DNA of 64,000 bases, taken from contig JAITMC010000040.1 of NCBI GenBank assembly GCA_031277615.1, positions 1-64,000 on the forward strand, written 5' to 3'. Every line of letters begins with the position of its first letter. Position 1 is the stretch's first letter. The position numbers and the translations under genes were made by a program. Shown piece by piece: positions 45,784 to 54,847 of the stretch. This DNA is from Chryseobacterium sp. (GTDB lineage: Bacteria; Bacteroidota; Bacteroidia; Flavobacteriales; Weeksellaceae). Below the pieces are notes generated by a model, which was given only the letters and a program-made list of their open reading frames with translations, ran no database searches and was not told where the DNA came from.

Positions 45784-46300
45784 GCTGAGCGGCTCTGAGA
45801 TCGGTCTCATCCTGAAGCTTTGGAATATTCCCGGGTGGGCTGGAATGAATCCGTCGGAATTTCGGAATTCCTTTGAACATTCCGAGTTTCATTTCCTTTT
45901 GGGAGCTGATGATCAAATAATGGCTTTGGGACGGATCAATTTGGATTTCATTCTTAAGATCTCCGGAAAGCTGTATGGATTTGCTGAAATCGTAGGTTTG
46001 GTTTCTGCTGAGAAAGGAAAAGGGTATGGCCGTCTTTTGGTACAGCTTTTAAGAGAAAATACAGAACAGAGATGTCTGGAAGCGATAGGCTTCTGCCTAA
46101 GGGAACTGCGTCCGTTTTACAGGAAATGCTCTGTCCGGATTATGGAAAATAAAGCTAAAAATATCATGGAAAATAATGATTCGGAATGGATGCCTTCAGA
46201 GGATGATGATATTTTAGTCTTTTATTTATCAGAAGAAAGAAAAAAAGTGCTGGAAATGCTCAGCCATGAACAAAAAGCATATTTAATCAACAAGGAATAA
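45755..46300 (+). CDS. GNAT family N-acetyltransferase
   Basis: A 181-residue GCN5-type acetyltransferase. The CoA-binding motif A is VSAEKGKGYGRLLVQLL (QxxGxG/A type). The start overlaps the preceding gene by 29 bases; the stop is 12 bases before trpB. The substrate is unknown. Position inside the trp operon does not by itself show a role in tryptophan metabolism. Confidence 0.8.
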   Translation: MNYLIRKTDELSGSEIGLILKLWNIPGWAGMNPSEFRNSFEHSEFHFLLGADDQIMALGRINLDFILKISGKLYGFAEIVGLVSAEKGKGYGRLLVQLLRENTEQRCLEAIGFCLRELRPFYRKCSVRIMENKAKNIMENNDSEWMPSEDDDILVFYLSEERKKVLEMLSHEQKAYLINKE

Positions 46301-46312
46301 AAAAATATTAAA

Positions 46313-47500
46313 ATGAGTTATAGAAATCCCGATGACCACGGATATTATGGAGAATTTGGGGGCGCTTTCATTCCTGAAATGCTGTATCCTAATGTAAAAG
46401 AACTTCAGGAAAATTACCTCACCATCATTGAGTCTGAAGAATTTCAGTCAGAATACCAGGATCTGCTTAAAAATTATGTAGGGCGGGCTACTCCGCTTTA
46501 TTTTTCTAAAAATTTAAGTAACAAATACAACACCCGGATTTACCTGAAAAGAGAAGATCTCAACCATACCGGAGCACACAAGATCAACAATGCTTTAGGG
46601 CAGGTTCTTTTGGCCAAACGTTTAGGAAAAACCAGAATTATCGCCGAAACAGGTGCCGGACAGCATGGTGTGGCTACCGCTACAGCCTGTGCCCTTTTAG
46701 GGATGGAATGCATCGTTTATATGGGGGAAATTGATATTCAGAGGCAGGCTCCGAATGTGGCCAGGATGAAAATGCTGGGGGCACAGGTGATAGCTGCTAC
46801 ATCCGGTTCAAAAACACTTAAAGACGCTGTAAATGAAGCTTTAAGGGATTGGATCAATCATCCGGTAACCACGCATTATGTCATCGGAAGCGTTGTAGGA
46901 CCTCATCCTTTTCCTGATCTTGTGGCAAGATTTCAGAGTATTATTTCAAAAGAGATCCGGGAACAGCTTCTGGAGCAGACCGGAAGGAAAAATCCGGATT
47001 ACGTAATCGCCTGTGTAGGGGGCGGAAGCAATGCAGCCGGAACGTTCTATCATTTTGTGGATGAAAAAGAGGTGAAAATTATAGCTGCCGAAGCTGGTGG
47101 CTATGGTATTGATTCCGGTAAATCGGCTGCCACAACCTTTCTGGGAACTTCAGGAGTGCTTCACGGAAGCAAAAGCCTGGTGATGCAGACGGAAGACGGG
47201 CAGGTTATTGAGCCCCACTCTATTTCCGCCGGACTTGATTATCCGGGAATCGGGCCGTTCCATGCCCATCTGTTTAAAGAAAAAAGAGCTGAGTTTTTCA
47301 GCATCAATGATGATGAAGCTCTTAAAGCGGCGTTTGAGCTCACAAGACTTGAGGGAATCATTCCTGCTCTGGAAAGCTCACATGCCCTGGCGGTTTTGGA
47401 CCAAAAGAAATTCACTGAAAATGATATTGTGGTGATCTGCCTGAGCGGACGCGGTGATAAAGACATGGAAACCTATTTAAAGCACATCGGGAATGAGTAA
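46313..47500 (+). CDS. trpB: tryptophan synthase beta subunit
   Basis: A 395-residue PLP enzyme condensing indole with serine. The PLP lysine is in [18 protein letters not shown]; other signatures are [36 protein letters not shown], and [13 protein letters not shown]. Full length. Its 3' end overlaps the DoxX-like gene by eight bases. Confidence 0.97.
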   Translation: MSYRNPDDHGYYGEFGGAFIPEMLYPNVKELQENYLTIIESEEFQSEYQDLLKNYVGRATPLYFSKNLSNKYNTRIYLKREDLNHTGAHKINNALGQVLLAKRLGKTRIIAETGAGQHGVATATACALLGMECIVYMGEIDIQRQAPNVARMKMLGAQVIAATSGSKTLKDAVNEALRDWINHPVTTHYVIGSVVGPHPFPDLVARFQSIISKEIREQLLEQTGRKNPDYVIACVGGGSNAAGTFYHFVDEKEVKIIAAEAGGYGIDSGKSAATTFLGTSGVLHGSKSLVMQTEDGQVIEPHSISAGLDYPGIGPFHAHLFKEKRAEFFSINDDEALKAAFELTRLEGIIPALESSHALAVLDQKKFTENDIVVICLSGRGDKDMETYLKHIGNE

Positions 47501-48035
47501 AAAATACCTGTCCGGCATACTGGAATGGTCTTTTGTAGTATTTGTAGCCTTTAACATGGCTATTTACGGAAGTGCGAAATATGTACAGTTCGGGGATATT
47601 TCCCAATACACAAGACCTCTTTTTTCTTACGACGGAATGAATTTAATGTGGGCTTTTTATGCATATTCCCAAAGCTACTCCGTTATTCTGGGCATATTTG
47701 AAATTCTTGGCGCATTGCTTTTGCTGATTCCCAAAACAAGACTGATAGGATGCTTTGTTTTATCCAGTATTCTTATTAATATTATTTTACAGGATTACTT
47801 TTATGGAGTCCACCGTGGAGCCTTGGCCAATGCCGTTTTTTATCAGCTCCTTGTTATGGGAGTACTTTGGTTCAACAGGGAAAAATTAATGCTTATGATT
47901 AAAAGTGCAGCCATTGAGTTCAATATTCCGGGTACCCGGAAAATTTTGAGTATCTTATTCATTCTTGGACTTTTTGTAGTATTAGCCGTACTTCAGGAAG
48001 CGCTGGGCTCTTTATTAAAATTTTTAAAAATATGA
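47493..48035 (+). CDS. DoxX-like membrane protein between trpB and trpA
   Basis: A 180-residue inner-membrane protein with four to five helices, DoxX/MauE-like in overall design (for example [46 protein letters not shown]). It overlaps trpB by 8 bases and trpA by 4 (ATGA), so it is translationally coupled to both. A membrane protein between the two subunits of a soluble complex is odd; a link to indole or amino-acid flux would be speculation. Confidence 0.75.
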   Translation: MSKKYLSGILEWSFVVFVAFNMAIYGSAKYVQFGDISQYTRPLFSYDGMNLMWAFYAYSQSYSVILGIFEILGALLLLIPKTRLIGCFVLSSILINIILQDYFYGVHRGALANAVFYQLLVMGVLWFNREKLMLMIKSAAIEFNIPGTRKILSILFILGLFVVLAVLQEALGSLLKFLKI

Positions 48036-48766
48036 AAAAACTAAATATATACTTTACGGCAGGTATTCCACAGCTGGAAGATACTGCGGATATCATAAAA
48101 CTGATTCAGGATTCCGGTGCGGAGATGATTGAGATCGGGATGCCTTATTCTGATCCTGTAGCAGATGGACCGGTGATACAGCAGGCTCATGAACAGGCTC
48201 TGAAAAATGGGATGACCATTGAAAAACTCTTTTCCCAGCTGAAAACCATTAAAAATGAAATCAGAATTCCGGTGATTCTGATGGGGTATATCAATCCGGT
48301 TTTGAGTTTCGGATTTGAAAAATTCTGTCGTGAATGCTCGGAAAGCGGTGTTTCAGGATTGATCATTCCGGACCTTCCTCCTATTGAATTCGAGAAAAAT
48401 TATCAGCAGATCTTAAAAAAATACAATCTGAATTTCACTTTTCTGGTGACTCCCGAAACTTCAGACGAAAGAATCAGGTATCTGGATTCTTTAAGTTCCG
48501 GATTCCTGTATGCCGTAAGCTCCTCATCTACAACCGGTAACGACAACACGGTTTTGAAAAACGAGAGCTATCTGGCTAAGCTGGCGTCACTTCCCCTTCA
48601 GAATCCTGTAATGATCGGGTTCGGTATCAAATCGAAAGAAGACTTTGAAAATGTGACGGAAAAAGCAGCCGGAGGAATCATAGGAACTGCTTTTGTGAAT
48701 ATTCTGCTGCACCATAAAGACTGGAAGAATGCTGCCATAGATTTTATCCATGCTGTAAAAGCTTAA
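48032..48766 (+). CDS. trpA: tryptophan synthase alpha subunit
   Basis: A 244-residue TIM barrel cleaving indole-3-glycerol phosphate to indole for TrpB. Motifs: FTAGIPQLEDT, IEIGMPYSDPVADGPVIQQA (catalytic Glu/Asp), GLIIPDLPP, YAVSSSSTTGND and VMIGFGIKSKEDF. Slightly shorter than the usual 265 but complete. Last trp gene; lipB follows with its own promoter box. Confidence 0.95.
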   Translation: MKKLNIYFTAGIPQLEDTADIIKLIQDSGAEMIEIGMPYSDPVADGPVIQQAHEQALKNGMTIEKLFSQLKTIKNEIRIPVILMGYINPVLSFGFEKFCRECSESGVSGLIIPDLPPIEFEKNYQQILKKYNLNFTFLVTPETSDERIRYLDSLSSGFLYAVSSSSTTGNDNTVLKNESYLAKLASLPLQNPVMIGFGIKSKEDFENVTEKAAGGIIGTAFVNILLHHKDWKNAAIDFIHAVKA

Positions 48767-48773
48767 AATTCAT

Positions 48774-48781
48774 TAAATTTG
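48774..48781 (+). promoter_or_regulatory. -7 promoter box of lipB
   Basis: TAAATTTG, a full match, right after the trpA stop and 60 bases before the lipB ATG. Confidence 0.5.
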
Positions 48782-48841
48782 TACGTCAGAAAATGGAATG
48801 AACGAGCATTCATCCTATTAAAAGAAAAGAGGCATCAGCAT

Positions 48842-49570
48842 ATGAATACAAATCAGAATAAAGCAGTAGAATTTGAGGATCTTGGCATTAAAGAATATCA
48901 GCCTGCCTGGGATTACCAGGAAAGCCTGATGAAGAATATCATCGATACCAAAATTAAAAACAGAGATCTACCTGCAGAACAGCATATTACCACACCCAAC
49001 CATCTCCTTTTTGTAGAACACCCTCACGTCTATACTTTGGGGAAAAGCGGGCACGAAGAGAATATGCTTGCCGGAATCGATAAGCTGAAGGAAATAGAGG
49101 CTACTTTCGTAAAGACCAACCGCGGCGGTGATATCACTTACCACGGGTACGGACAAATTGTAGGATATCCGGTGCTGGACCTTGAAAATTTCTTTACAGA
49201 CATTCACCTGTATATGAGAAACCTGGAAGAAGTGATCATCAGAACCATTGGAGAATATGGGCTGAAAGGAGAACGTTCCCAGGGAGAAACCGGTGTCTGG
49301 CTGGATGTCGGCAAGCCCTATGCCCGAAAAATCTGTGCCATGGGCGTAAAAGCATCCCGTTGGGTTACCCTTCATGGTTTCGCACTGAATGTGAATACGG
49401 ATATGAGGTATTTTGAATATATTATTCCATGCGGGATCAGAGACAAGCAGGTAACTTCCCTGAAAAGAGAGCTTGAAAGAGAACTTACCCCTCAGGAAAT
49501 GGAAGACTTAAAAGCCAGGATCAGAAAGCACTTTGCAGATGTATTCCAGGCAGAAATCCTTTATAAATAA
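48842..49570 (+). CDS. lipB: octanoyltransferase LipB
   Basis: A 242-residue enzyme moving octanoyl from acyl carrier protein to lipoyl domains. The start was set at the ATG at 48842, because the longer frame begins at a TTG inside the promoter. Motifs: RGGDITYHGYGQ (residues 94-105; the family usually has HGPGQ), the lysine in AMGVKASRWVT, and the catalytic Cys in IIPCGI. Full length. A strong terminator follows. Confidence 0.93.
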   Translation: MNTNQNKAVEFEDLGIKEYQPAWDYQESLMKNIIDTKIKNRDLPAEQHITTPNHLLFVEHPHVYTLGKSGHEENMLAGIDKLKEIEATFVKTNRGGDITYHGYGQIVGYPVLDLENFFTDIHLYMRNLEEVIIRTIGEYGLKGERSQGETGVWLDVGKPYARKICAMGVKASRWVTLHGFALNVNTDMRYFEYIIPCGIRDKQVTSLKRELERELTPQEMEDLKARIRKHFADVFQAEILYK

Positions 49571-49589
49571 AACGATTTTAATACCATAT

Positions 49590-49622
49590 AATCCCTATGC
49601 ATCTTCATTTTGCATAGGGATT
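49590..49622 (+). terminator. terminator of the trp-lipB transcript
   Basis: Perfect 12-bp stem AATCCCTATGCA with TGCATAGGGATT, 9-base loop, T-rich tail. Confidence 0.85.
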
Positions 49623-49968
49623 ATTCTATTGAATAACCATAACGAAAACATGAGAAAATAGATTTGTTTCCTTATTGAACAAACAGGAAACCTTTTTCTT
49701 CGCTATTGATGTTATAATTTCTCCTGAAGAATTCACAAATTGCCGAAGTCGCCCACACCATTGATTTTCAAACATTTTTAAACAGACAACGTTTCACTTT
49801 TTTCATTTTTTTTGAAAATAAACTTGTACACATTTTATTTTTTTTTAACTTTAATATCACATTAAAGTGAACTATTTTAACACAACCATTTTTTTTAAAA
49901 ATAAGTCAGGTCACTGAAATGGAAAGCAAAAAAATACACCAATAAATATATTTTTAAACCACAAAATC
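49623..49968 (+). promoter_or_regulatory. upstream region of the first protein-glutaminase gene
   Basis: About 345 AT-rich bases without a gene. A perfect dyad ACTTTAAT-atcac-ATTAAAGT (49848-49868) lies 100 bases before the ATG and may be an operator. No full TAnnTTTG box is placed with confidence. Confidence 0.4.
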
Positions 49969-50937
49969 ATGAGAATTATGAAAAACTTTTTCTTGTCAAT
50001 GATGGCATTCGTGAGTGTTCTGTCACTCAGTGCCTGCGCTGACTCCGGCGCCAATCAGGATCTGACTTCCAAAGAAAACCTGGAAACAGGTAATATTACT
50101 TTGAAAGACTTCGGAAAAACTATTCCCGTAGGAATTGAAGAAGATGGAAACGGAACATTAAGGGTTTCCTTCATCATCAGGGCACAGTTCTTTACCATAA
50201 GACCTACCAAAGAAAATGAAAGCACTGTTGAAATGATCCGACAGGCCGTGAAAAATGAGACTCCGATTCATGTTTTCATTAAGCCGGGGACTACAGAAAT
50301 TGCAAAGGTTGAAAAAGTGAATGAGGAAGACCTTCGTTACTTCAAATCTCTTTTAACAAAAGAAATAAAAACTGAGGCGAATAAACTGACCAGTGTACTT
50401 CCGAACGTTACCACTTTAAACAATATGTTTACCCTGATCAAAAACCAGGCATGTGGTACCTCAACAGCATCCTCACCCTGCATTACCTTCAGATATCCTG
50501 TTGACGGCTGCTATGCAAGGGCTCATAAAATGAGACAAATCCTCATCAGCAACGGATACGACTGTGAAAAGCAGTTTGTTTACGGTAATTTAAGAGCTTC
50601 CACCGGAACCTGTTGTGTAAGATGGAATTACCATGTTGCGATTCTGGTAAGCTATAAAAATGCGTCAGGAGTTACCGAGAAAAGAATTATAGATCCTTCC
50701 CTTTTCCCTGGCGGACCGGTAACAGATGCAGCATGGAGAGCGGCATGTACCAATTCTACCTGTGGGTCGGTATCGGTAAGTTCTTATGCCAATACAGCAG
50801 GAAATGTGTATTACAGAAACCCTGCAGGTTCTGTGATATACGACAACAGCTATGCTGATACCAATTGTACATTAACCACTTTTGCTCCTCTGTCGGGATG
50901 TTCACCTTCCCCTGCACCGGATACTTACTGTCCTTAA
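49969..50937 (+). CDS. protein-glutaminase precursor (protein deamidase), first copy
   Basis: A 322-residue prepro-enzyme closely resembling the protein-glutaminase of Chryseobacterium proteolyticum, which deamidates glutamine side chains in proteins. Layout: signal with lipobox LSAC (Cys23), propeptide (about 40-138, KDFGKTIPVGIEE onward), and a mature domain from about LTSVLPNV. The triad is Cys181 in VDGCYARAHKM, His222 in YHVAILVSY and Asp242 in IIDPSLF; many paired Cys. The propeptide should block the active site until removed. The start may be M1 or M4. A second copy lies 800 bases downstream, with a propeptide-like lipoprotein gene between. Confidence 0.92.
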   Translation: MRIMKNFFLSMMAFVSVLSLSACADSGANQDLTSKENLETGNITLKDFGKTIPVGIEEDGNGTLRVSFIIRAQFFTIRPTKENESTVEMIRQAVKNETPIHVFIKPGTTEIAKVEKVNEEDLRYFKSLLTKEIKTEANKLTSVLPNVTTLNNMFTLIKNQACGTSTASSPCITFRYPVDGCYARAHKMRQILISNGYDCEKQFVYGNLRASTGTCCVRWNYHVAILVSYKNASGVTEKRIIDPSLFPGGPVTDAAWRAACTNSTCGSVSVSSYANTAGNVYYRNPAGSVIYDNSYADTNCTLTTFAPLSGCSPSPAPDTYCP

Positions 50938-51006
50938 CTTAATCTGATGGATTCCGCATTTATTTTTATTATAAATTGCAGGAACCTTTTAATCACTCAA
51001 AAGCCT

Positions 51007-51324
51007 ATGAAAACCTGGACTTATTTCTTTTTATTACTTGTTATGATCACTTCATGTTCCGGCCATTCAGCCCCGAAAAACCTTACATGGTATAAAAATG
51101 CAACCATCAGTGATGTTACTGAAGATCCGGATCATCCTGAAACGGTCATGCGGGTAGCCATCGGAATCAGCCAACAGGTATTTTACGTATCTAAAAAAAA
51201 TGAGGACCGTATGATTCTAAATAAAGTTAACCAAAGCTTTAAAAGCGGAAAAGCATTTGATATAGGCATTGAAAATAATACCAATATCATTAAAGAAATG
51301 AGAGAGGTGAAAAATACACCATAG
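51007..51324 (+). CDS. propeptide-like lipoprotein between the two protein-glutaminases
   Basis: A 105-residue lipoprotein (lipobox MITSC, Cys17; start at the ATG at 51007). Residues about 33-101 align by eye with the propeptides of both flanking enzymes. Shared features are the D/E-rich stretch before MRV (LRV in copy 1), AIGISQQVFYVSKKNED against SFIIRAQFFTIRPTKEN, a middle amphipathic helix, and NTNIIKEMREV against TTEIAKVEKV. No catalytic domain follows. It may inhibit or chaperone the deamidases at the membrane. Homology is inferred from pattern only and identity is low. Confidence 0.65.
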   Translation: MKTWTYFFLLLVMITSCSGHSAPKNLTWYKNATISDVTEDPDHPETVMRVAIGISQQVFYVSKKNEDRMILNKVNQSFKSGKAFDIGIENNTNIIKEMREVKNTP

Positions 51325-51398
51325 CCTTCCTCTTTTTATAAGTTTCGATTAAAAAATTGATTTCAAAAACAGACTGCTTTTTCTGCAGGCTGTCCTTA

Positions 51399-51432
51399 AA
51401 AGGATTCCGCCCGGTTCTCGGCGGGATCCTTT
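51399..51432 (+). terminator. terminator after the propeptide-like gene
   Basis: AAAGGATTCCGCC pairs with GGCGGGATCCTTT (13 bp, one G-U pair), followed by GTTTTT. It separates the first two cassette genes from the second enzyme gene. Confidence 0.85.
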
Positions 51433-51737
51433 GTTTTTATCAGTGAAAGCTATTTCTGTGTTGTTTCACTATTTTGCAAATCTATAATCTGTAAGTTTAT
51501 ACCCCCTATTAAAATCAATCCCAAAACTTTGTAAACGCTGCAGGTTATATTTTTCAATTCAATTCTCTAAAACGTGAAAAATTCATCAGTTCAACAGCCC
51601 TATTTTTCATAATTTCACATATTTCACCAATTTTCACCAATAATAACTTGCAATTATTTCAAAAATTAACAAGTTTTACTGATACTAAATCACGAAATGC
51701 TTATTTGAAATAACTCACCCACAACCTATAACAAATT
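51433..51737 (+). promoter_or_regulatory. upstream region of the second protein-glutaminase gene
   Basis: About 300 AT-rich bases with no gene. Contains a TTTCACATATTTCACCAATTTTCACCAAT run of short direct repeats (about 51613-51642), possibly a regulator site. Promoter not clearly placed. Confidence 0.35.
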
Positions 51738-52697
51738 ATGAAAAAATTCATGTTTTCTATGATGGCATGTATAATACTACTGTCATCTAATGCCTGTTCA
51801 GACTCCAATATGAACCCAACAGCCCATCCTGACTTGAAAGAATCCGGAGAAATAACTGTAAAAGACTTCGGAAAGACCATACCGGTAGGAATCGATAAAG
51901 AAAATGATACCTTCAGAGTTTCATTAATGATCAGAGCCCAGCCTTTTAAAATAAAAGATACGAAAGAAAACACGGTTTTTATTTCAATGATCAGGCAGGC
52001 TATAAGGGACAAGTTCCCTTTACATATTTTTATTAAAGCCGGCACACCTGAAATTGTCAGAGTAGAAAAGGTAACCGAGGAAGATCTGCGGTATTTTAAG
52101 TCTGCCTTATCTGAAAGAGCAAAAAAGGAAACAATAAATACATTATCCAGGGTGATTCCTAATGTAAATCTATTGAACAGCTTATTTGCTCAAATCAAAA
52201 ACCTGTCCTGCGAAACATCTCCCGCTTCTCCCTGTATCACATTCAGGTATCCTATAGATGGCTGCTATGCAAGAGCACACAAAATGAGAGAAATACTGAA
52301 TCAGGCAGGGTATGAATGTGAAAAACAGTTTGTATATGGTAATCTAAAAGCATCTACCGGTACATGCTGTGTAGCCTGGGCATTCCACGTTGCGATTCTC
52401 GTAAGTTTTAAAAATGCTTCAGGAGTGATTGAAAAAAGAATTATAGATCCTTCATTATTTTCCAACGGACCTGTACCTGATGCGGTATGGAGAGATGCCT
52501 GCGTTAATTCTTTATGTGGATCTTCTTCTGTCTCTTCTTTTGTAAATACTGCCGGAGATGTTTATTACAGAGATCCAACCGGCTCTTTATTCCTCTACGA
52601 TGATCACCTCATCAGTACCAATTGTACTTTAAATACCTATTATCCTTTATCCGGATGCAATACTTATGTACTTAATGAATGTCCTGTATTTAACTAA
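51738..52697 (+). CDS. protein-glutaminase precursor (protein deamidase), second copy
   Basis: A 319-residue prepro-enzyme, paralogue of the 49969 gene. Lipobox SNAC (Cys20), propeptide with VKDFGKTIPVGIDK, mature domain from about LSRVIPNV. The triad is conserved: Cys176 (IDGCYARAHKM), His217 (AFHVAILVSF), Asp237 (IIDPSLF). Differences cluster near the active site (AWAFHV against RWNYHV) and at the C-terminus. It has its own upstream region after a terminator, so the copies may be expressed differently. Confidence 0.92.
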   Translation: MKKFMFSMMACIILLSSNACSDSNMNPTAHPDLKESGEITVKDFGKTIPVGIDKENDTFRVSLMIRAQPFKIKDTKENTVFISMIRQAIRDKFPLHIFIKAGTPEIVRVEKVTEEDLRYFKSALSERAKKETINTLSRVIPNVNLLNSLFAQIKNLSCETSPASPCITFRYPIDGCYARAHKMREILNQAGYECEKQFVYGNLKASTGTCCVAWAFHVAILVSFKNASGVIEKRIIDPSLFSNGPVPDAVWRDACVNSLCGSSSVSSFVNTAGDVYYRDPTGSLFLYDDHLISTNCTLNTYYPLSGCNTYVLNECPVFN

Positions 52698-52705
52698 TTT
52701 TTATA

Positions 52706-52738
52706 AAGCTCCTGCAATACCCATCACTGCAGGAGCTT
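52706..52738 (+). terminator. terminator of the second protein-glutaminase gene
   Basis: AAGCTCCTGCA pairs perfectly with TGCAGGAGCTT over 11 bases, followed by ATTTT; nine bases past the stop. Confidence 0.85.
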
Positions 52739-52882
52739 ATTTTAATTAATATTTTATATGATCCGGTACCGTCTTTGTGGTGTTCTGATAAAAGGTGGCC
52801 GGAACTGTAGAAAAGTATTGAATACTGATACCGGAAAAAAATACAGAATATGGTCAGGCAATACAACCGAATCATAAAGTGC

Positions 52883-53635
52883 TTATCTTATGACGGATAT
52901 TCCTGCGTCTACTTTTATTTCCGCTCCATGAATATAAGAAGCCTCATCTGAAGCCAGGAACAATACGGTATTGGCGATCTCTTCCGGGTTCCCTTGTCTT
53001 CTAAAGGGGATGGTAGGAATAATGTCGGTTACTGCCTGCCCGATCTGTTCTTCCGTAAGCCCTGTGTTATGGAAAATATTGGTTTTGATATGTCCCGGAC
53101 TTACTGCATTTACCCTTATTCCGCGATCCGTTAATTCTACCGCAAAGGTTTTCACAAAAGACTGTACTGCCGATTTGGCTGCCGAATATATGGAAAAGCT
53201 GGGCATCGCTATTTCTGTAGCCATTGAAGTATTAAAGACAACTGAACTCCCTCTTTTCATCAACGGCAGGATCTGCTGAACGGTAAAGAAAGGACCTTTC
53301 ACCAGCATATTGAAAAGCTCATTAAAATGCCCTTCATCTACATTTTCAATCGGGGAAAACCGGCCATACCCTGCATTCGGGAAGACTAAATCAAGTGTTT
53401 CCGCATAATTCATTACCTGCTCACGAAGCTGCATCACGTCTTTCATGTTTCCGGCATCGGAAACCATTCCAAAGGCATTTTCACCTAATTTTCTCAAAGC
53501 TTTGTTTACGGTTTCCTCACTTCTTCCGGTAATTACCACCTTTCCGCCCTCACGGATAAACTGTTCTGCTGTTGCAAAGCCCATTCCGTTGGTTCCTCCA
53601 GTGATCAGAGCCGTTTTGTCTTTAAATCTTTCCAT
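52883..53635 (-). CDS. SDR family oxidoreductase
   Basis: A 250-residue classical short-chain dehydrogenase. NAD(P)-binding TGGTNGMGFATAEQ, the NAG motif as VFPNAGYG, the catalytic Ser in FNTSMATE, YxxxK as YSAAKSA, and SPGHIKTN. The Arg in VVITGRSEE suggests NADP preference. Start at the ATG at 53635. Substrate unknown; such genes are often annotated as 3-oxoacyl-ACP or glucose dehydrogenases without proof. Confidence 0.92.
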   Translation of the reverse strand: MERFKDKTALITGGTNGMGFATAEQFIREGGKVVITGRSEETVNKALRKLGENAFGMVSDAGNMKDVMQLREQVMNYAETLDLVFPNAGYGRFSPIENVDEGHFNELFNMLVKGPFFTVQQILPLMKRGSSVVFNTSMATEIAMPSFSIYSAAKSAVQSFVKTFAVELTDRGIRVNAVSPGHIKTNIFHNTGLTEEQIGQAVTDIIPTIPFRRQGNPEEIANTVLFLASDEASYIHGAEIKVDAGISVIR

Positions 53636-53699
53636 TGTTTTAAGTTTAAAATTCATCTGCAAAGATTGGAATACAGATGTGTACAAAAAATCCGTTTCC

Positions 53700-54045
53700 T
53701 GCGGTAAATTTTTTAAGAGATGGAAGATGGATGAAAGGAAGATGGATGTTAAATGTAATTATCATGATGAAGCATCGTCATTCAATAAATAAAAAAAATG
53801 AAAAGCAGATGAATAACCATCTTTTTATAACGCTCAAAATACCCATCTCCCATCTCCCATCATCCATCACCTATCATCCAACCTATAAACTGTCATCCGG
53901 TTAAAAACAGATAAACAATCAACATTTTATAACCGTCAAACACCCATCACCCATCATCCAACCTATAAACTGTCATCCGGTTAAAAACAGATGAACAATC
54001 ACCATTTTATAACCCTCAAAACACCCATCACTCAACCTTATCTAA
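53700..54045. repeat. GATGG/CCATC-rich and 80-bp tandem repeat region
   Basis: No gene. A GATGGAAGATGGATG-type run on the left faces CCATCTCCCATC-type runs on the right. From about 53871 to 54030 an 80-base unit (containing ACCTATAAACTGTCATCCGG at 53881 and 53961) is repeated twice, plus a degenerate third tail at about 53815-53850. Confidence 0.75.
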
Positions 54046-54064
54046 ACCATCATTATGCAAAGCA

Positions 54065-54117
54065 CAATTAAATTTTCTAAAATTAAATTGCACACAATAT
54101 AATTGTTCGTATATTTG
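54065..54117 (+). promoter_or_regulatory. promoter and likely OhrR operator for the nitroreductase-ohrR-ohr group
   Basis: -33 TTG (54088-54090) and -7 TATATTTG (54110-54117), 19 bases apart. Over and next to them lie CAATTAAATT (54065), AATTAAATTG (54081-54090) and CAATATAATTG (54095-54105). These resemble the AATTAAATTG-type dyads bound by OhrR in Bacillus. Binding here would block the promoter. Confidence 0.6.
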
Positions 54118-54183
54118 CTTAGTCAATTTTCGGAAACAACCGGAAATATGCGTTGGAAAAGTTTAATTTAAAAAAAATAAAAA

Positions 54184-54816
54184 ATGTCATTAATAGAAGA
54201 CCTGAACTGGAGACATGCTGTAAAAGCATATGACCCCAATAAAAAAGTATCTGAAGAGGATTTAAACAAAATTTTAGAAGCTATCCGATTGGCACCTACC
54301 TCTTCCGGACTGCAGCCCTTCCGTATTATTGTAGTGGAAAATCAGGAATTAAAAAATAAAATGGTAGCCGGAGCCTTAAACCCTGAGGTCATGAGAGATT
54401 CTTCTCACGTACTGGTATTTGCCGCTTGGGACAGCTACTCTGATGAAAAAATCGACAAAGTATACGATTATCATACCGATGTAAGGGATTTACCGAGAGG
54501 ACGCTTCGGAAGCTATACGGATAAGATCAAAACAATGTACGGTGCCCAGAGTCCGGAAGAACATTTCGCCCATACTGCACGCCAGACGTATATTGCATTG
54601 GGAATGGCTCTTGCGCAGGCAGCAGAATTAAAAATCGACAGTACCCCGGCAGAAGGATTCAGCAATCAGGTGGTAGACGAAATTCTTGGCTTAAAAGAAC
54701 AGGGATTGAAAAGTGTAAGCCTTTTATATCTGGGATACAGAGATGAAGAGAATGACTGGCTGGCTTCTATGAAGAAAGTAAGGGTTCCTATGGAGGAATT
54801 TATCATAAAAAAGTAA
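54184..54816 (+). CDS. NAD(P)H-dependent nitroreductase family protein
   Basis: A 210-residue FMN flavoprotein of the NfsB-like nitroreductase family. LNWRHAVKAYDPNKKVSEEDL is the family N-terminus, RLAPTSSGLQPFRIIVVE the FMN-binding segment, and HTARQTYIALGMALAQAAE the core helix. It begins a group with ohrR and ohr (31-base gap) behind an OhrR-like operator. It may detoxify quinones or peroxide products; this is context inference. Confidence 0.88.
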   Translation: MSLIEDLNWRHAVKAYDPNKKVSEEDLNKILEAIRLAPTSSGLQPFRIIVVENQELKNKMVAGALNPEVMRDSSHVLVFAAWDSYSDEKIDKVYDYHTDVRDLPRGRFGSYTDKIKTMYGAQSPEEHFAHTARQTYIALGMALAQAAELKIDSTPAEGFSNQVVDEILGLKEQGLKSVSLLYLGYRDEENDWLASMKKVRVPMEEFIIKK

Positions 54817-54847
54817 TATCTTCATCATTTCTTTCACGTTCAGCCTT

